Positions 1-11,641 are shown, counted from the first letter of the stretch. The stretch: DNA of 64,000 nt from Thauera sp. (GCA_024235615.1 JACKMB010000003.1:310001-374000), one strand, 5' to 3'. The notes: a model not told the origin generated them from the letters alone. Made by a program: numbers and translations.

Positions 1-606
1 AGCGTGCAGGACCTGATCGCGGTGTACCGCGACCTCGCGCGCCGCAGCGACTACGCGCTGCACCTGGGTCTCACCGAGGCCGGGATGGGCAGCAAGGGCA
101 TCGTCGGCTCCACCGCTGCGCTCGCCGTGCTGCTGCAGGAAGGCATCGGCGACACCATCCGTATCTCTCTCACCCCCGAGCCGGGCGGCAGCCGCACGCA
201 GGAGGTCGTGGTCGCGCAGGAGATCCTGCAGACCATGGGCCTGCGCGCCTTCACCCCCATGGTCACCGCCTGCCCGGGTTGCGGCCGCACCACCAGCACC
301 TTCTTCCAGGAGCTCGCATCGAGCATCCAGGACTACGTGCGTGCGCAGATGCCGGTGTGGCGCGAACAGTATGACGGCGTCGAGAACATGACGCTGGCGG
401 TGATGGGCTGCGTGGTCAACGGCCCCGGCGAGAGCAAGCATGCCAACATCGGCATCTCGCTGCCGGGCACCGGCGAGACCCCTGCGGCGCCGGTGTTCGT
501 CGACGGCGAGAAGGTGGTGACCCTGCGCGGCGACAACATCGCCGCCGAGTTCAAGGCGATCGTCGACAACTACATCGCCACCCGATACGTGAAGAAGGGC
601 GCCTGA
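1..606 (+). CDS. ispG: 4-hydroxy-3-methylbut-2-enyl diphosphate synthase, 3' part (cut by window start)
   Basis: This is the C-terminal half of IspG (GcpE), the [4Fe-4S] enzyme that converts methylerythritol cyclodiphosphate to HMBPP in the MEP isoprenoid pathway. The frame is open from base 1, so the gene begins outside the window. The cluster-binding cysteines are visible as CPGC (codons at 271 and 280) and the cysteine of GCVVNGPGE (codon at 409). The glutamate of that motif (codon at 430) matches the catalytic Glu of the family. The stop is TGA at 604-606, and hisS follows after 57 bases, the usual betaproteobacterial order. The apparent GTG start at base 4 is only an internal valine. Confidence 0.97.
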   Translation, partial: SVQDLIAVYRDLARRSDYALHLGLTEAGMGSKGIVGSTAALAVLLQEGIGDTIRISLTPEPGGSRTQEVVVAQEILQTMGLRAFTPMVTACPGCGRTTSTFFQELASSIQDYVRAQMPVWREQYDGVENMTLAVMGCVVNGPGESKHANIGISLPGTGETPAAPVFVDGEKVVTLRGDNIAAEFKAIVDNYIATRYVKKGA

Positions 607-663
607 GCGCCGCAACGAACAACGACCACCGCGCGTGAGCGCGACACACAAGAACAGAACCCC

Positions 664-1959
664 ATGAGCCAGACCTTGCAGGCCGTGCGCGGGATGAACG
701 ACATCCTGCCGACCGACGCCGAAACCTGGGAATACTTCGAAGACATCGTGCGCGACTGGCTGCAGAGCTATGGCTACCGCCCGATCCGCATGCCGCTGGT
801 CGAGCCGACGCCGCTGTTCAAGCGTGCCATCGGCGAGGTCACCGACATCGTCGAGAAGGAGATGTACTCCTTCGAGGACGCGCTCAACGGCGAGCACCTC
901 ACGCTGCGCCCGGAAGGCACGGCCTCCTGCGTGCGTGCCGCGATCCAGCACAACCTGATCCCCTCCGGCGGCCCGCAGCGGCTGTACTACTACGGCCCGA
1001 TGTTCCGCCACGAGCGCCCGCAGAAGGGGCGCTACCGCCAGTTCCACCAGATCGGCGTGGAGGCCCTGGGCTTCGCCGGCCCCGACGCCGACGCCGAGCT
1101 CATCCTGATGTGCGCGCGCCTGTGGGACGACCTCGGGCTCGAGGACGTGGCGCTCGAGATCAACTCGCTCGGCTCGCTCGAGGAGCGCGCGCAGCACCGC
1201 GCCGCGCTGATCGCCTACCTCGAGCAGCACCAGGACAAGCTCGACGAGGACGGCAAGCGCCGCCTTTACACCAACCCGCTGCGCATCCTCGACACCAAGA
1301 ACCCCGAGCTGCAGGCGATCGTCGAAGCCGCACCGAGGCTCGCCGACTACCTCGGCGACGAATCGAAGGCGCACTTCGACGCGGTGCAGGTCTTCCTCAA
1401 GGACGCCGGCATCCCCTACCGCATCAACCACCGCCTCGTCCGTGGCCTCGACTACTACAACCGCACCGTGTTCGAGTGGGTCACCACGCGCCTCGGCGCG
1501 CAGGGCACGATCTGTGCCGGTGGTCGCTACGACGGCCTCTTCGAGCAGCTCGGCGGCAAGCCGCAGCCGGCCGCCGGCTTCGCGATCGGCATCGAGCGCC
1601 TGCTGTTGCTGTGGCTGGCCTGCGGCGGCGAGGCCGAGCGCCCGGTGCCCGACGTGTATGTCGTGAGCGTGGGCGAGGCCGCTCAGCGCCTCGGCTTCCG
1701 CGCCGCCGAGACCCTGCGCGAGCACGGCTTCGCGGTGCTGATGCACTGCGGTGGCGGCAGCTTCAAGTCGCAGATGAAGAAGGCCGATGCCAGCGAGGCG
1801 CCGGTGGCGATCGTGATCGGCGAGGACGAGGCCGCGGCCGGTGAGGTCGGCCTCAAGCCGCTGCGCGGCAGCGGCGCCCAACAGCGCGTGCCGATCGACG
1901 AGCTCGTCGAGGCGATGGCCGCGCTGATGTTCCCCGAAGAAGACGAAGAAGAGGTTTGA
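664..1959 (+). CDS. hisS: Histidyl-tRNA synthetase
   Basis: This class II aminoacyl-tRNA synthetase charges tRNA-His in the cytoplasm. At 431 residues it has the usual length. The class II motif 2 region ([16 protein letters not shown], residues 114-129) and LRPEGT (81-86) form the ATP site. The histidine-specific LVRGLDYY (258-265) and GGRYDGL (286-292) are intact, and the motif 3 arginine lies in GFAIGIERL (305-313). A C-terminal anticodon-binding domain follows. The ATG has no strong ribosome binding site, but it is the only sensible start for the conserved N-terminus. The stop overlaps the first possible start of yfgM (TGATG), which indicates translational coupling. Confidence 0.98.
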   Translation: MSQTLQAVRGMNDILPTDAETWEYFEDIVRDWLQSYGYRPIRMPLVEPTPLFKRAIGEVTDIVEKEMYSFEDALNGEHLTLRPEGTASCVRAAIQHNLIPSGGPQRLYYYGPMFRHERPQKGRYRQFHQIGVEALGFAGPDADAELILMCARLWDDLGLEDVALEINSLGSLEERAQHRAALIAYLEQHQDKLDEDGKRRLYTNPLRILDTKNPELQAIVEAAPRLADYLGDESKAHFDAVQVFLKDAGIPYRINHRLVRGLDYYNRTVFEWVTTRLGAQGTICAGGRYDGLFEQLGGKPQPAAGFAIGIERLLLLWLACGGEAERPVPDVYVVSVGEAAQRLGFRAAETLREHGFAVLMHCGGGSFKSQMKKADASEAPVAIVIGEDEAAAGEVGLKPLRGSGAQQRVPIDELVEAMAALMFPEEDEEEV

Positions 1960-1961
1960 TG

Positions 1962-2606
1962 ATGGCGGTCTACGATCTCGAAGAGCAGGAACAGATTTCC
2001 GAACTCAAGGCGTGGTGGGCACAGTACGGCAACTTCGTCGTCACCCTCGCGGTGGTGGCGGCGCTCGCCTCCGTGGGCTGGCAGGCGTGGAACTGGTACC
2101 AGAACCGCAACGCCGGCGAGGCCGGCGCGCTGTACTACGCGGTGCAGCAGGCGGTGGAGAAGAACGAGCCGCAGAAGGCCCGCGAGGCCGCCGGTCGCCT
2201 GGTCGGCGAGCACGGCGGCAGCGTCAGCGCCCAGCTCGGCGCGCTGCTGTCGGCGGCGATGCAGTTCGAGGCTGGCGACCTCGTCAATGCGCGCGCCCAG
2301 CTCGAATGGGCGGCCGAAAAGGGCAGCGACCCCGCGCTGCGTGAGCTCGCCCGCCTGCGCCTGGCCGCGGTGCTGCTGCAGCAGGGCGAGCTCGACGCCG
2401 CGCTCGCCCGCCTGCAGGCCGCGCCCTCGGCCGCCTACAAGGCGCGCTTCGACGACCTGCGCGGCGACGTGCTCGCCGCCCAGGGCAAGGCCGCGGAGGC
2501 GCGCGCTGCCTACCAGGCCGCGATCGACGCGCTCACCGCCGCGGGTGACGATGCGGTCACGTTGCGCGAGGTCGTCCGCGTCAAACTCGAATCCCTCGGA
2601 GCCTGA
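1962..2606 (+). CDS. yfgM: YfgM family tetratricopeptide membrane protein
   Basis: This 214-residue protein has one N-terminal transmembrane segment (about residues 22-41) and a periplasmic TPR-like helical domain rich in alanine. In E. coli YfgM is an ancillary SecYEG-associated factor that works with PpiD and periplasmic chaperones, and its gene sits beside bamB as here. Two ATGs lie in tandem at 1959 and 1962. The second is chosen because the AGAGG at 1950-1954 is better spaced for it and because relatives start MAVYDLEEQEQ. The start overlaps the end of hisS within a few bases. The family assignment is confident; the exact role in this organism is inferred. Confidence 0.9.
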   Translation: MAVYDLEEQEQISELKAWWAQYGNFVVTLAVVAALASVGWQAWNWYQNRNAGEAGALYYAVQQAVEKNEPQKAREAAGRLVGEHGGSVSAQLGALLSAAMQFEAGDLVNARAQLEWAAEKGSDPALRELARLRLAAVLLQQGELDAALARLQAAPSAAYKARFDDLRGDVLAAQGKAAEARAAYQAAIDALTAAGDDAVTLREVVRVKLESLGA

Positions 2607-2609
2607 GCG

Positions 2610-3752
2610 ATGAAAACCCCCACGCCGCGTCTCGTCCCGCTGCTCGCCGCCGCGCTGCTCGCCGCGGGTTGCTCCTCGCTGAACCCCTTCGCCAGTTCCG
2701 GCCCCAAGCCCGCGGCGCTGGTCGACTTCAAGCCCGCCGCGCAGCTCGTGGCCAAGTGGCAGGCGAACATCGGCGAGGCCGAGCACTACCGCTTCCAGCC
2801 CGCGGTGTGGAGCGATAGCGTATTCGCCGCCGGCAACGAAGGCGAGGTCGCGCGCTTCGAGGATGGCCGCGAGCTGTGGCGGATCGACACCGGCAGCGAG
2901 CTCTCCGCGGGCGTCGGCACCGACGGCCGACTCGCGGTGGTGGTCGCCACCGACGGCACGGTGATCGCCCTCGATACCGACAACGGCAGCGAGCGCTGGC
3001 GTGCGCCGATCGGCGCCGAGGTGCTGGCGCCGCCGGCGGTCAGCCTCGAGCTGGTGATCGTGCGCGCCTCCGACAACCGCCTGATCGCGCTCAACGCGCG
3101 TGACGGCAGCCGGCGCTGGGTGTATCAGCGCAACAACCCGCCGCTGGCGCTGCGCAGCTTCGCCGGCGTGGTGCTCGAAGGCCCGGTCGTGCTCGCCGGC
3201 TTCCCCGGAGGCAAGCTCGCCGTGATCAACGCCGCCAACGGTGGCGCGATCACCGAGCTCAACGTCGCCGTGCCGCGCGGGGCCACCGAGCTCGAGCGCG
3301 TCGCCGACGTCGCCGGCATGCCGGTGGTCGGTCGTCGCGAGGTGTGCGCGGTCGCCTACCAGGGCCGCGCCGCCTGCTTCGACACCTCGAACGGCAACGC
3401 CATCTGGGCGCGCGACTTCTCCAGCAGCGTCGGCATGGACCGCGACGCGCGCTACGCGCTCATCACCGACGACCGCGACGCCGTCCATGCGCTCGACGCC
3501 TATAGCGGCGCAAGCGTATGGAAGCAGGACGCGCTCGCGCGCCGCCAGGTCTCCCGTCCCCTGATCGTCGGCGACTACGTGGTTGTCGGCGACCTCGAGG
3601 GTTATGTGCATGCGCTCTCGCGCGAGACCGGCGCCTTCGCCGCGCGCGAACGCGCCGGCAGTGATCCGATCGTGGCCGATCCGGTCCCGCTGCGCCGCGG
3701 CTTCGTGGTGCAGGGTGCCGGCGGCGACATCACCGCGTACGAAGTACGCTGA
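2610..3752 (+). CDS. bamB: Outer membrane assembly lipoprotein BamB
   Basis: This is a lipoprotein of the beta-barrel assembly machinery that supports folding of outer membrane proteins at BamA. The N-terminus is a lipoprotein signal with lipobox LAAGC, so Cys21 is the lipidated residue. The rest is a series of PQQ/WD-like beta-propeller blades, seen as repeated units of the type [36 protein letters not shown] and [12 protein letters not shown]. At 380 residues it matches the family. It starts three bases after the yfgM stop and the next gene, der, follows within 14 bases, so hisS-yfgM-bamB-der form one transcription unit. Confidence 0.96.
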   Translation: MKTPTPRLVPLLAAALLAAGCSSLNPFASSGPKPAALVDFKPAAQLVAKWQANIGEAEHYRFQPAVWSDSVFAAGNEGEVARFEDGRELWRIDTGSELSAGVGTDGRLAVVVATDGTVIALDTDNGSERWRAPIGAEVLAPPAVSLELVIVRASDNRLIALNARDGSRRWVYQRNNPPLALRSFAGVVLEGPVVLAGFPGGKLAVINAANGGAITELNVAVPRGATELERVADVAGMPVVGRREVCAVAYQGRAACFDTSNGNAIWARDFSSSVGMDRDARYALITDDRDAVHALDAYSGASVWKQDALARRQVSRPLIVGDYVVVGDLEGYVHALSRETGAFAARERAGSDPIVADPVPLRRGFVVQGAGGDITAYEVR

Positions 3753-3765
3753 GGTACCGCAGCAA

Positions 3766-5094
3766 GTGAAACCCACCATCGTTCTGGTCGGCCGGCCCAA
3801 TGTCGGCAAGTCGACCCTGTTCAACCGCCTGACGCGCACGCGTGACGCGCTCGTCGCCGACCAGCCCGGCCTCACCCGCGACCGCCACTACGGCATCGGC
3901 CGCGTCGGTGACCGCGACTACCTGGTCGTCGATACTGCCGGCTTCGACCCCGTGGCCAAGGACGGCATCATGCACGAGATGGCGCGCCAGGCCGAACAGG
4001 CCATCGCCGAGGCCGACGTGCTGTTGTTCCTGGTCGATGGTCGCGCCGGGCGCACCCCGCACGACGAGAACATCGCCGCGCGCCTGCGCCGCGCCGGGCG
4101 ACCGGTGCACCTGGTCGTCAACAAGGCCGAGGGCATCGACCGCGCGATGGTCGCCGCCGACTTCCACGCGCTCGGCCTGGGCGACCCGCTGCCGGTCTCC
4201 GCAGCGCATGGCGACGGCGTCAAGCAACTGGTCGAGCTCGTGCTCGCGCCCTTTCCGGCCGACGACGAGAAGGAGCACTCCGACGACGAGGGCCCCAAGG
4301 TCGCCATCGTCGGGCGTCCCAACGTCGGCAAGTCCACCCTGGTGAACACCCTGCTGGGCGAGGAGCGCGTGATCGCCTTCGACATGCCGGGCACCACCCG
4401 CGACGCCATCTCCATCCCCTTCGAGCGTGGCGGCAAGCGCTACACCCTCATCGACACCGCCGGCCTGCGTCGGCGCGGCAAGGTCTTCGAGGCGGTGGAA
4501 AAGTTCTCCGTCATCAAGACCCTGCAGGCGGTGCAGGAGTGCAACGTGGTCGTGCTCGTGCTCGACGCCGCGCAGGACATCTCCGACCAGGACGCCCACA
4601 TCGCCGGCTTCGCGCTCGAGGCCGGGCGCGCGCTGGTGGTGGCGATCAACAAGTGGGACGCGGTCGACGACTACCGCCGCGACCGCCTCAAGGCCGACAT
4701 CGCGCGCAAGCTCGCCTTCCTGTCCTTCGCGCGCTTCCACCAGATCTCCGCGCTCAAGGCCGAGGGCATCGCCGGGCTGCTCAAGTCGGTGGACGCCGCC
4801 TATGCCGCGGCCACCGCCAACCTGGCCACACCGCGGCTGACGCGTGCGCTGCAGCAGGCGGTGGCGCGCCAGGCGCCGCCGCGCCACGGGCTGGCGCGCC
4901 CGAAGATGCGCTACGCCCACCAGGGTGGAATGAATCCACCGGTGATCGTCATCCACGGCAACGCGCTCGACGACATCCCGCAGTCCTACGTGCGCTACCT
5001 GGAGCGCTGCTTCATCGATGCCTTCGACCTCAAGGGCACGCCCTTGCGCATCCAGTTCCGCACCACGCACAATCCATACGCGACGCGGAACTGA
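3766..5094 (+). CDS. der: Ribosome biogenesis GTPase Der (EngA)
   Basis: This double-GTPase is essential for 50S ribosomal subunit maturation. Two Era-like G domains are evident from GRPNVGKS at residues 9-16 and again at 183-190, each followed by a DTAG switch II and an NK.D/E guanine-specificity motif. A C-terminal KH-like domain carries the conserved KMRYAHQGG stretch. The GTG at 3766 is chosen because it gives the family N-terminus [16 protein letters not shown]. The longer open frame upstream lies inside bamB and is not conserved. The product is 442 residues. A gap of 115 bases with an inverted repeat separates it from hfq. Confidence 0.97.
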   Translation: MKPTIVLVGRPNVGKSTLFNRLTRTRDALVADQPGLTRDRHYGIGRVGDRDYLVVDTAGFDPVAKDGIMHEMARQAEQAIAEADVLLFLVDGRAGRTPHDENIAARLRRAGRPVHLVVNKAEGIDRAMVAADFHALGLGDPLPVSAAHGDGVKQLVELVLAPFPADDEKEHSDDEGPKVAIVGRPNVGKSTLVNTLLGEERVIAFDMPGTTRDAISIPFERGGKRYTLIDTAGLRRRGKVFEAVEKFSVIKTLQAVQECNVVVLVLDAAQDISDQDAHIAGFALEAGRALVVAINKWDAVDDYRRDRLKADIARKLAFLSFARFHQISALKAEGIAGLLKSVDAAYAAATANLATPRLTRALQQAVARQAPPRHGLARPKMRYAHQGGMNPPVIVIHGNALDDIPQSYVRYLERCFIDAFDLKGTPLRIQFRTTHNPYATRN

Positions 5095-5142
5095 GCATTT
5101 TTTCGCAGAAGAACCCGTTTCCACGCCTGGGTTTCGTTGCAT

Positions 5143-5187
5143 ACTGCCATGCGGCAGTGCACAACGTGTCCATAACATTCTTATAAA
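5143..5187 (+). promoter_or_regulatory. Possible hfq promoter region with inverted repeat
   Basis: Between der and hfq there is a perfect 6-bp inverted repeat, ACTGCC then four bases then GGCAGT (5143-5158). It is followed by a weak promoter match: TGCACA at 5158-5163 and TTATAA at 5181-5186 with 17 bases between. The gap is A/T-richer than the surrounding genes, as expected for a promoter. hfq is commonly transcribed from its own promoters. The match is only moderate and start-site data are needed to confirm it. Confidence 0.35.
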
Positions 5188-5209
5188 CACAATAGATAGA
5201 GGTTCCACA

Positions 5210-5446
5210 ATGAGCAACAAAGGGCAACTCCTCCAGGACCCCTTCCTGAACACCCTTCGTCGCGAACACATCCCCGTGTCGATCTATCTGGTCAACGGCA
5301 TCAAGCTGCAGGGCCAGATCGAGTCCTTCGACCAGTACGTCGTGCTGCTCAAGAACACCGTCACCCAGATGGTCTACAAACACGCGATCTCCACCGTCGT
5401 GCCCGCCCGCCCGGTCGTCATCCAGCAGGAAGAGGGCGCGAACTGA
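5210..5446 (+). CDS. hfq: RNA chaperone Hfq
   Basis: This Sm-like hexameric RNA chaperone pairs small RNAs with mRNAs and affects RNA decay. The protein is 78 residues, a short betaproteobacterial form. Sm1 residues are present: Q8 and D9 on the proximal face, and Y25 with K31 on the distal face. The Sm2 motif YKHA is at 56-59. The arginine-rich rim patch reads RREH at 17-20 and keeps two arginines. The acidic C-terminal tail is very short. An AGAGG sequence at 5198-5202 precedes the ATG. It lies upstream of hflX, the common hfq-hflX arrangement. Confidence 0.98.
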   Translation: MSNKGQLLQDPFLNTLRREHIPVSIYLVNGIKLQGQIESFDQYVVLLKNTVTQMVYKHAISTVVPARPVVIQQEEGAN

Positions 5447-5500
5447 GGCCGCGGTCCACCCGGCGCGGCCGATGCCCGTCGGCCGCGGGAGGCGCGCATC

Positions 5501-6658
5501 GTGTTTGAGCGCCCCGCCACCGGCGAACGTGCGGTCCTCGTCCAGCTCGACCTCGGCCAGGGTGCCATCGACGAGCGCCTGTCCGAGCTCAAGCTGCTTG
5601 TCCTCAGCGCCGGCGCGAGCGTCGAGGCGGTCGTGCAAGGCCGCCGCGCCGCGCCCGACCCCAAGCTCTTCGCCGGCAGCGGCAAGGTGCAGGAGATCGG
5701 CGAGGCGCTGCGCGCGTACGGTGGCGACATCGTCATCTTCAACCACGCCCTGTCGCCCGCGCAGCAGCGCAACCTCGAGCGCGAGCTGCAGTGCATGGTC
5801 ATCGACCGCACCGCGCTGATCCTCGACATATTCGCGCAGCGCGCACGCAGCCACGAAGGCAAGCTGCAGGTGGAACTCGCCCAGCTCGAGCACCTGGCCA
5901 CCCGCCTTGTGCGCGGCTGGACCCACCTCGAGCGCCAGAAGGGCGGTATCGGCCTGCGCGGCCCGGGCGAGAAGCAGCTCGAGACCGACCGCCGCCTGCT
6001 CGGCAATCGCGTCAAGATGCTCAAGTCCCGGCTCGCCCAGATCGAGAAGCAGCGCAAGGTTCGTCGACGCGCCCGGGAACGCCGCGACGTTCTGTCTGTC
6101 TCTCTCGTCGGTTACACCAATGCGGGCAAGTCGACGCTGTTCAACGCCTTGACCAAGGCGGGCGCCTACGCGGCCGACCAGCTCTTCGCCACCCTCGACA
6201 CGACCTCGCGCAGGTTGTACGTCGGCGGCGAGGGGGCGGGAGCGAGCGTGGTGCTGTCGGACACCGTCGGCTTCATCCGCGACCTGCCGCACGCCCTCGT
6301 GGCGGCCTTCCAGGCCACCCTCGAGGAGACGGCGCAGGCCGATCTGCTGTTGCACGTCGTCGACTCGGCGAGCGAGGACCGCGACGCGCAGATCGAGGCG
6401 GTGAACCAGGTTCTCGCCGAGATCGGCGCGGCCGACGTGCCGCAGATCCTGGTGTGGAACAAGATCGATCTCACCCGGGCCGCCGCGGCGGTCGAGAGGG
6501 GGGACTGTGGTACCATCAGGCGCATTTTTTTGAGCGCCCGAACCGGGGAAGGCCTCGAACTGCTTCGCGACGCGCTTGCCGAAGTGGCTCGGCAGACCTT
6601 TGGTGACAACGCCGACCGGCCCGCCGGTTCGGATGACGAGCGACGACAAGAAACGTGA
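5501..6658 (+). CDS. hflX: Ribosome-associated GTPase HflX
   Basis: HflX is an Obg-HflX superfamily GTPase that binds the 50S subunit and splits stalled ribosomes, notably under heat stress. The N-terminal HflX domain carries the family signature GGIGLRGPGE (148-157), followed by a basic coiled linker and a G domain with GYTNAGKS at 204-211, DTVGF as switch II and NKID as the specificity motif. The GTG start has a good Shine-Dalgarno GGGAGG at about 5487-5492. The product is 385 residues and lacks a long C-terminal extension. The end of the gene abuts hflK, so hfq-hflX-hflK-hflC probably form one unit. Confidence 0.96.
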   Translation: MFERPATGERAVLVQLDLGQGAIDERLSELKLLVLSAGASVEAVVQGRRAAPDPKLFAGSGKVQEIGEALRAYGGDIVIFNHALSPAQQRNLERELQCMVIDRTALILDIFAQRARSHEGKLQVELAQLEHLATRLVRGWTHLERQKGGIGLRGPGEKQLETDRRLLGNRVKMLKSRLAQIEKQRKVRRRARERRDVLSVSLVGYTNAGKSTLFNALTKAGAYAADQLFATLDTTSRRLYVGGEGAGASVVLSDTVGFIRDLPHALVAAFQATLEETAQADLLLHVVDSASEDRDAQIEAVNQVLAEIGAADVPQILVWNKIDLTRAAAAVERGDCGTIRRIFLSARTGEGLELLRDALAEVARQTFGDNADRPAGSDDERRQET

Positions 6659-6672
6659 TAACAGGCATTCTC

Positions 6673-7980
6673 ATGTCACTGAACGACCCACGCTGGGGTG
6701 GCCAGGGCGGCGGCGACCGCGAAGACGGCAATCGCGGCGACGACAACCGCAACGACGACCTGCGCGGCGATCGCAATCGCGGTGGCAACCAGGGACCGCC
6801 CGACCTCGAGGAGGTCTGGCGCGATTTCAACCAGCGCCTCTCCGGCATGTTCGGCGGCAAGCGCTCCGGGCGTGGCAGCGGCTTCGGCGGCGGCAACGGC
6901 GGGGGTGGCGGCAACCGCCCCGAGCTCCCCGGCTTTTCCTTCAAGCAGTTCCGCGGCGGCTTCGGCGTGCTCGCGGCGCTGGTGCTCGTGGTCTGGCTGG
7001 CGAGCGGCCTGTATACGGTGGACGCCAACCAGCGCGCCGTCGTGCTGCGCCTAGGCGAGTACGTCGCCACCACCGAGCCCGGCCTGCGCTGGCGCCTGCC
7101 GGCGCCCTTCGAGACCCACGAGATCGTCGACCTCACCGGCGTGCGCACGGTCGAGGTGGGCTATCGCGGCTCCGAGCGCAACAAGGTGCTGCGCGAGTCG
7201 CTGATGCTCACGGACGACGAGAACATCATCAACATCCAGTTCGCCGTGCAGTACGTGCTCAACAGCCCGGAGAACTACGTCTTCAACAACCGCTTCCCCG
7301 ACGAGGCCGTGGCCCAGGCTGCCGAGACCGCGATGCGCGAGATCGTCGGCAAGAGCCGAATGGACTTCGTGCTCTACGAGGGCCGCGAGGAGATCGCGAC
7401 TACCGCGCACGAGCTCATGCAGCGCATCCTCGACCGCTACGAGACCGGCATCCAGGTCAGCCGCGTGACCATGCAGAACGCCCAGCCGCCCGAGCAGGTG
7501 CAGGCCGCGTTCGACGACGCGGTCAAGGCCGGCCAGGACCGCGAGCGCCAGAAGAACGAGGGCGAGGCCTACGCCAACGACGTCGTGCCGCGTGCGCGGG
7601 GTACCGCCTCGCGCCTGGTCGAAGAGGCCAACGCCTACCGCGAGCGCGTGGTCGCCAACGCCGAGGGTGAGGCGAGCCGCTTCAATCAGGTGTTCACCGA
7701 ATACAGCCGCGCGCCGGAGGTGACCCGCGAGCGCCTGTATCTCGACACCATGCAGCAGGTCATGTCGAGCACTTCGAAGGTCATGGTCGACGCCAGGGGC
7801 AACGGCAACCTGCTGATGCTGCCGCTCGACAAGCTGATGCAGCAGACGGGCGCCAAGCCCGCCGCGGCGCCACCGCCCGACTCGCAGTCGGCCGCCGGCC
7901 TCGCGGCCAATGCCCCGGTGCCGGCCTTCGATCCGCGCAACCGGGAAGGAATGTTCAGTCGTGAGCGGGGAGTGCGTTGA
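6673..7980 (+). CDS. hflK: FtsH protease modulator HflK
   Basis: HflK pairs with HflC in a large membrane complex that surrounds FtsH and modulates its proteolysis. The N-terminal 90 residues are glycine-, arginine- and aspartate-rich and cytoplasmic. A single transmembrane segment lies at about residues 96-113 and is followed by a periplasmic SPFH/Band-7 domain with long helical stretches. The ATG at 6673 gives the typical start MSLNDPRWGG. A GTG at 6655 overlapping the hflX stop is possible but adds residues not normally conserved. The 3' end overlaps hflC as TGATG. Confidence 0.95.
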   Translation: MSLNDPRWGGQGGGDREDGNRGDDNRNDDLRGDRNRGGNQGPPDLEEVWRDFNQRLSGMFGGKRSGRGSGFGGGNGGGGGNRPELPGFSFKQFRGGFGVLAALVLVVWLASGLYTVDANQRAVVLRLGEYVATTEPGLRWRLPAPFETHEIVDLTGVRTVEVGYRGSERNKVLRESLMLTDDENIINIQFAVQYVLNSPENYVFNNRFPDEAVAQAAETAMREIVGKSRMDFVLYEGREEIATTAHELMQRILDRYETGIQVSRVTMQNAQPPEQVQAAFDDAVKAGQDRERQKNEGEAYANDVVPRARGTASRLVEEANAYRERVVANAEGEASRFNQVFTEYSRAPEVTRERLYLDTMQQVMSSTSKVMVDARGNGNLLMLPLDKLMQQTGAKPAAAPPPDSQSAAGLAANAPVPAFDPRNREGMFSRERGVR

Positions 7981-8861
7981 TGCGTGACAAGATGTCCCTG
8001 ATCGGCGGCACGCTGCTGCTGCTCGTCGTGATCGCCTCGATGTCGCTGTTCACCGTCGACCAGCGCCAGTACGCGATCGTCTTCCAGCTCGGCGAGGTCA
8101 AGGAGGTCATCTCCGAGCCCGGCCTCAACGCCAAGCTGCCCTTCATCCAGAACGTGCGCTACTTCGACAAGCGCATCCTGACGATGGACACGCCCGAGCC
8201 CGAGCGTTTCATCACCTCCGAGAAGAAGAACGTGCTGGTCGACCACTTCGTCAAGTGGCGCATCGTCGACCCGCGCCTCTACTACGAGTCGGTGGCGGGC
8301 GACGAGGCGCGCGCGCGCACCCGCCTGACGCAGACGGTCAACGCCGGCCTGCGCGAGGAGTTCGGTCGCCGCACCGTGCATGACGTCGTCTCCGGCGAGC
8401 GCGACAACATCATGGAGCAGATGCGCGAGCGTGCCGACCGCGACGCCCGCACCATCGGCGTGCAGATCGTCGACGTGCGCCTGAAGCGTGTGGACCTGCC
8501 CAACGAGGTGTCCGAGTCGGTCTATCGCCGCATGGAGGCCGAGCGCAAGCGCGTGGCCAACGAGCTGCGCTCGCTCGGTGCCGCCGAGGCCGAACGCATC
8601 CGCGCCGACGCCGACCGCCAGCGCGAGGTGATCATCGCCGAGGCCTACCGCAGCGCGCAGGAGGTCAAGGGCGAGGGCGACGCCAAGGCGACCGCCATCT
8701 ACGCCGACGCCTTCGGCAAGGATCGCGAGTTCTACTCCTTCTACCGCAGCCTCGAGGCCTACCGCGCCAGCTTCGCGGGCAAGGACGATGTGCTGGTGGT
8801 CGATCCGAGCTCGGACTTCTTCCGCTTCATGAAGGATGCCGGAGGCGCGCCGCGCAACTGA
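7980..8861 (+). CDS. hflC: FtsH protease modulator HflC
   Basis: This is the second SPFH/Band-7 subunit of the HflKC complex. A single N-terminal transmembrane segment (about residues 7-24) is followed by the Band-7 domain and a helical region with alternating charged and alanine-rich stretches. The product is 293 residues. The ATG shares its adenine with the hflK TGA stop, so translation of the two subunits is probably coupled, consistent with an equimolar complex. The next gene (DUF2065) begins eight bases after the hflC stop. Confidence 0.96.
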   Translation: MRDKMSLIGGTLLLLVVIASMSLFTVDQRQYAIVFQLGEVKEVISEPGLNAKLPFIQNVRYFDKRILTMDTPEPERFITSEKKNVLVDHFVKWRIVDPRLYYESVAGDEARARTRLTQTVNAGLREEFGRRTVHDVVSGERDNIMEQMRERADRDARTIGVQIVDVRLKRVDLPNEVSESVYRRMEAERKRVANELRSLGAAEAERIRADADRQREVIIAEAYRSAQEVKGEGDAKATAIYADAFGKDREFYSFYRSLEAYRASFAGKDDVLVVDPSSDFFRFMKDAGGAPRN

Positions 8862-8868
8862 CGTCTTC

Positions 8869-9054
8869 ATGGCAAGCTCGCTCCTCACGGCCTTCGCGCT
8901 GATGTTGATCATCGAAGGCCTGCTGCCCTTCATCGCGCCCGCCGCATGGCGCGACACCTTCCTCCGCCTCGCCAGCATGGCCGATGGCCAGATCCGCTTC
9001 ATCGGTCTGAGCTCCATGCTGGCGGGGCTTGCAATGCTTTTCATCGTTCTCTGA
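8869..9054 (+). CDS. DUF2065 family small inner membrane protein (YjeT-like)
   Basis: This 61-residue protein is almost entirely two hydrophobic segments (about 4-23 and 42-60) joined by a short loop with WRD and a positively charged patch. It resembles E. coli YjeT, a DUF2065 protein of unknown function also encoded directly after hflC. The ATG at 8869 is preferred over one at 8836, which would lie inside hflC and add a polar N-terminus. The position within the hfl cluster is conserved across many beta- and gammaproteobacteria, which suggests a link to HflKC, but no function is established. Confidence 0.85.
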   Translation: MASSLLTAFALMLIIEGLLPFIAPAAWRDTFLRLASMADGQIRFIGLSSMLAGLAMLFIVL

Positions 9055-9061
9055 CATCGCC

Positions 9062-10219
9062 ATGCGCTGGGTACTGCCCGACCACATCCAGGACGCCCTG
9101 CCGTCCGACGCCCACCGGCTGGAGAGCCTGCGCCGCCGTCTGCTCGACGCCTTCCGCCTGCGCGGCTACCAGCTCGTGATGCCGCCGCTGCTCGAATACC
9201 TCGACTCGCTCACCACCGGCGCCGGAAAGGACCTCGAGCTGCGCACCTTCAAGCTGGTCGACCAGCTCTCGGGCCGCAGCATGGGCGTGCGCGCCGACAT
9301 GACGCCGCAGGTCACGCGCATCGACGCCCACCTGCTCAACCGTCGCGGCGTGTCGCGGCTGTGCTACTGCGGCAGCGTGCTGCACACGCTGCCGTCCACG
9401 CTCACCGGCACTCGCGAGCCGCTGCAGCTCGGCGCCGAGCTCTACGGCCATGCCGGCATCGAGGCCGACGTCGAGATCCTGCGCCTGCTCGCCGAGGTGC
9501 TGCGCCTCGCCGAAGTGCCCGCGTCGCGCATCGACATCGGCCACGTCGGCCTCTTCCACGCGCTCGCCGCGCGCGCAGGGCTGGTGCCGGGCCGCGAGGA
9601 AGAGCTCTTCGGCCTGCTGCAGGCGAAGGACGTGCCCGAATTGCGCCGCGTGCTCGCGGACGTCCCCGAGCCGGCGCGCAGCGCGCTGCTGGCACTGCCG
9701 GAACTCTACGGCGGCCCCGAGGTGCTCGCCGAGGCCGCCGCCCGCCTGCCGCAGGACGCCGAGATCGCCGGCCCGCTCGCCGAGCTGCGCCAGCTCGCCG
9801 AGGCCCTGGGCGACCTGCCGGTGAGCTTCGACCTCGCCGACCTGCGCGGCTATCACTATCACAGCGGTGTGGTGTTTGCCGCCTACGGCGCCGAGTCGCC
9901 CGCCGCGCTCGCGCTCGGCGGCCGCTACGACCGCGTCGGCCAGGCCTTCGGGCGCGCACGGCCGGCCACCGGCTTCAGCCTCGACCTGCGCGAGCTCGCC
10001 TGGCATCTGCCCGCGCCGGCCGCGCCGGCGGGTGCGGTGTTGGCGCCGTCGGACGACGACGCGGCGCTCGCCGCCGAGGTCTCCGCGCTGCGCGCCCGTG
10101 GCGAGATCGTGATGGTGGCGCTGCCCGGACATGAAGGAACTTGGAACGAAGCCGGCTGCGACCGGCAACTGGTGAAGCGGGGCGATCGCTGGGCGATCGT
10201 GCCGTTACAGGGAGAGTAA
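9062..10219 (+). CDS. hisZ: ATP phosphoribosyltransferase regulatory subunit HisZ
   Basis: HisZ is a catalytically inactive paralogue of histidyl-tRNA synthetase that activates the short form of HisG in the first step of histidine synthesis. The sequence shows the class II synthetase-like core with degenerate motifs (for example [11 protein letters not shown] where HisS has its ATP-contacting region) and the retained LGGRYDRVG stretch, and it lacks the anticodon-binding domain. The product is 385 residues. The ATG at 9062 gives [11 protein letters not shown], the usual betaproteobacterial start. hisG is not in the window. Placement just before purA is typical for this group. Confidence 0.95.
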   Translation: MRWVLPDHIQDALPSDAHRLESLRRRLLDAFRLRGYQLVMPPLLEYLDSLTTGAGKDLELRTFKLVDQLSGRSMGVRADMTPQVTRIDAHLLNRRGVSRLCYCGSVLHTLPSTLTGTREPLQLGAELYGHAGIEADVEILRLLAEVLRLAEVPASRIDIGHVGLFHALAARAGLVPGREEELFGLLQAKDVPELRRVLADVPEPARSALLALPELYGGPEVLAEAAARLPQDAEIAGPLAELRQLAEALGDLPVSFDLADLRGYHYHSGVVFAAYGAESPAALALGGRYDRVGQAFGRARPATGFSLDLRELAWHLPAPAAPAGAVLAPSDDDAALAAEVSALRARGEIVMVALPGHEGTWNEAGCDRQLVKRGDRWAIVPLQGE

Positions 10220-10223
10220 GAAA

Positions 10224-11534
<1,311 letters not shown>

Positions 11535-11562
11535 GCACTCGTCGCACCCCGCGCGGCCGCAA

Positions 11563-11641
11563 TTCGCGCCTGCCGGCGCTCCTGCAGGGGAGCGCCTCGC
11601 AGCCCCCGCCGGCCGCCCTGGAGGAGCGGTGGCAGCCGCGA
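11563..11641. repeat. REPIN-like inverted pair, copy 1
   Basis: Two members of the window's palindromic family lie in opposite orientation: a reverse copy at 11563-11586 with stem GGCGC/GCGCC, and a degenerate forward copy at 11619-11641 whose stem reads GCGGT/GCCGC. The whole unit is 79 bp and matches the two 80-bp units at 11914 and 12040. It lies between purA and the terminator of tRNA-Leu. Copies differ by scattered substitutions, so this looks older than the array at 24805. Confidence 0.75.
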
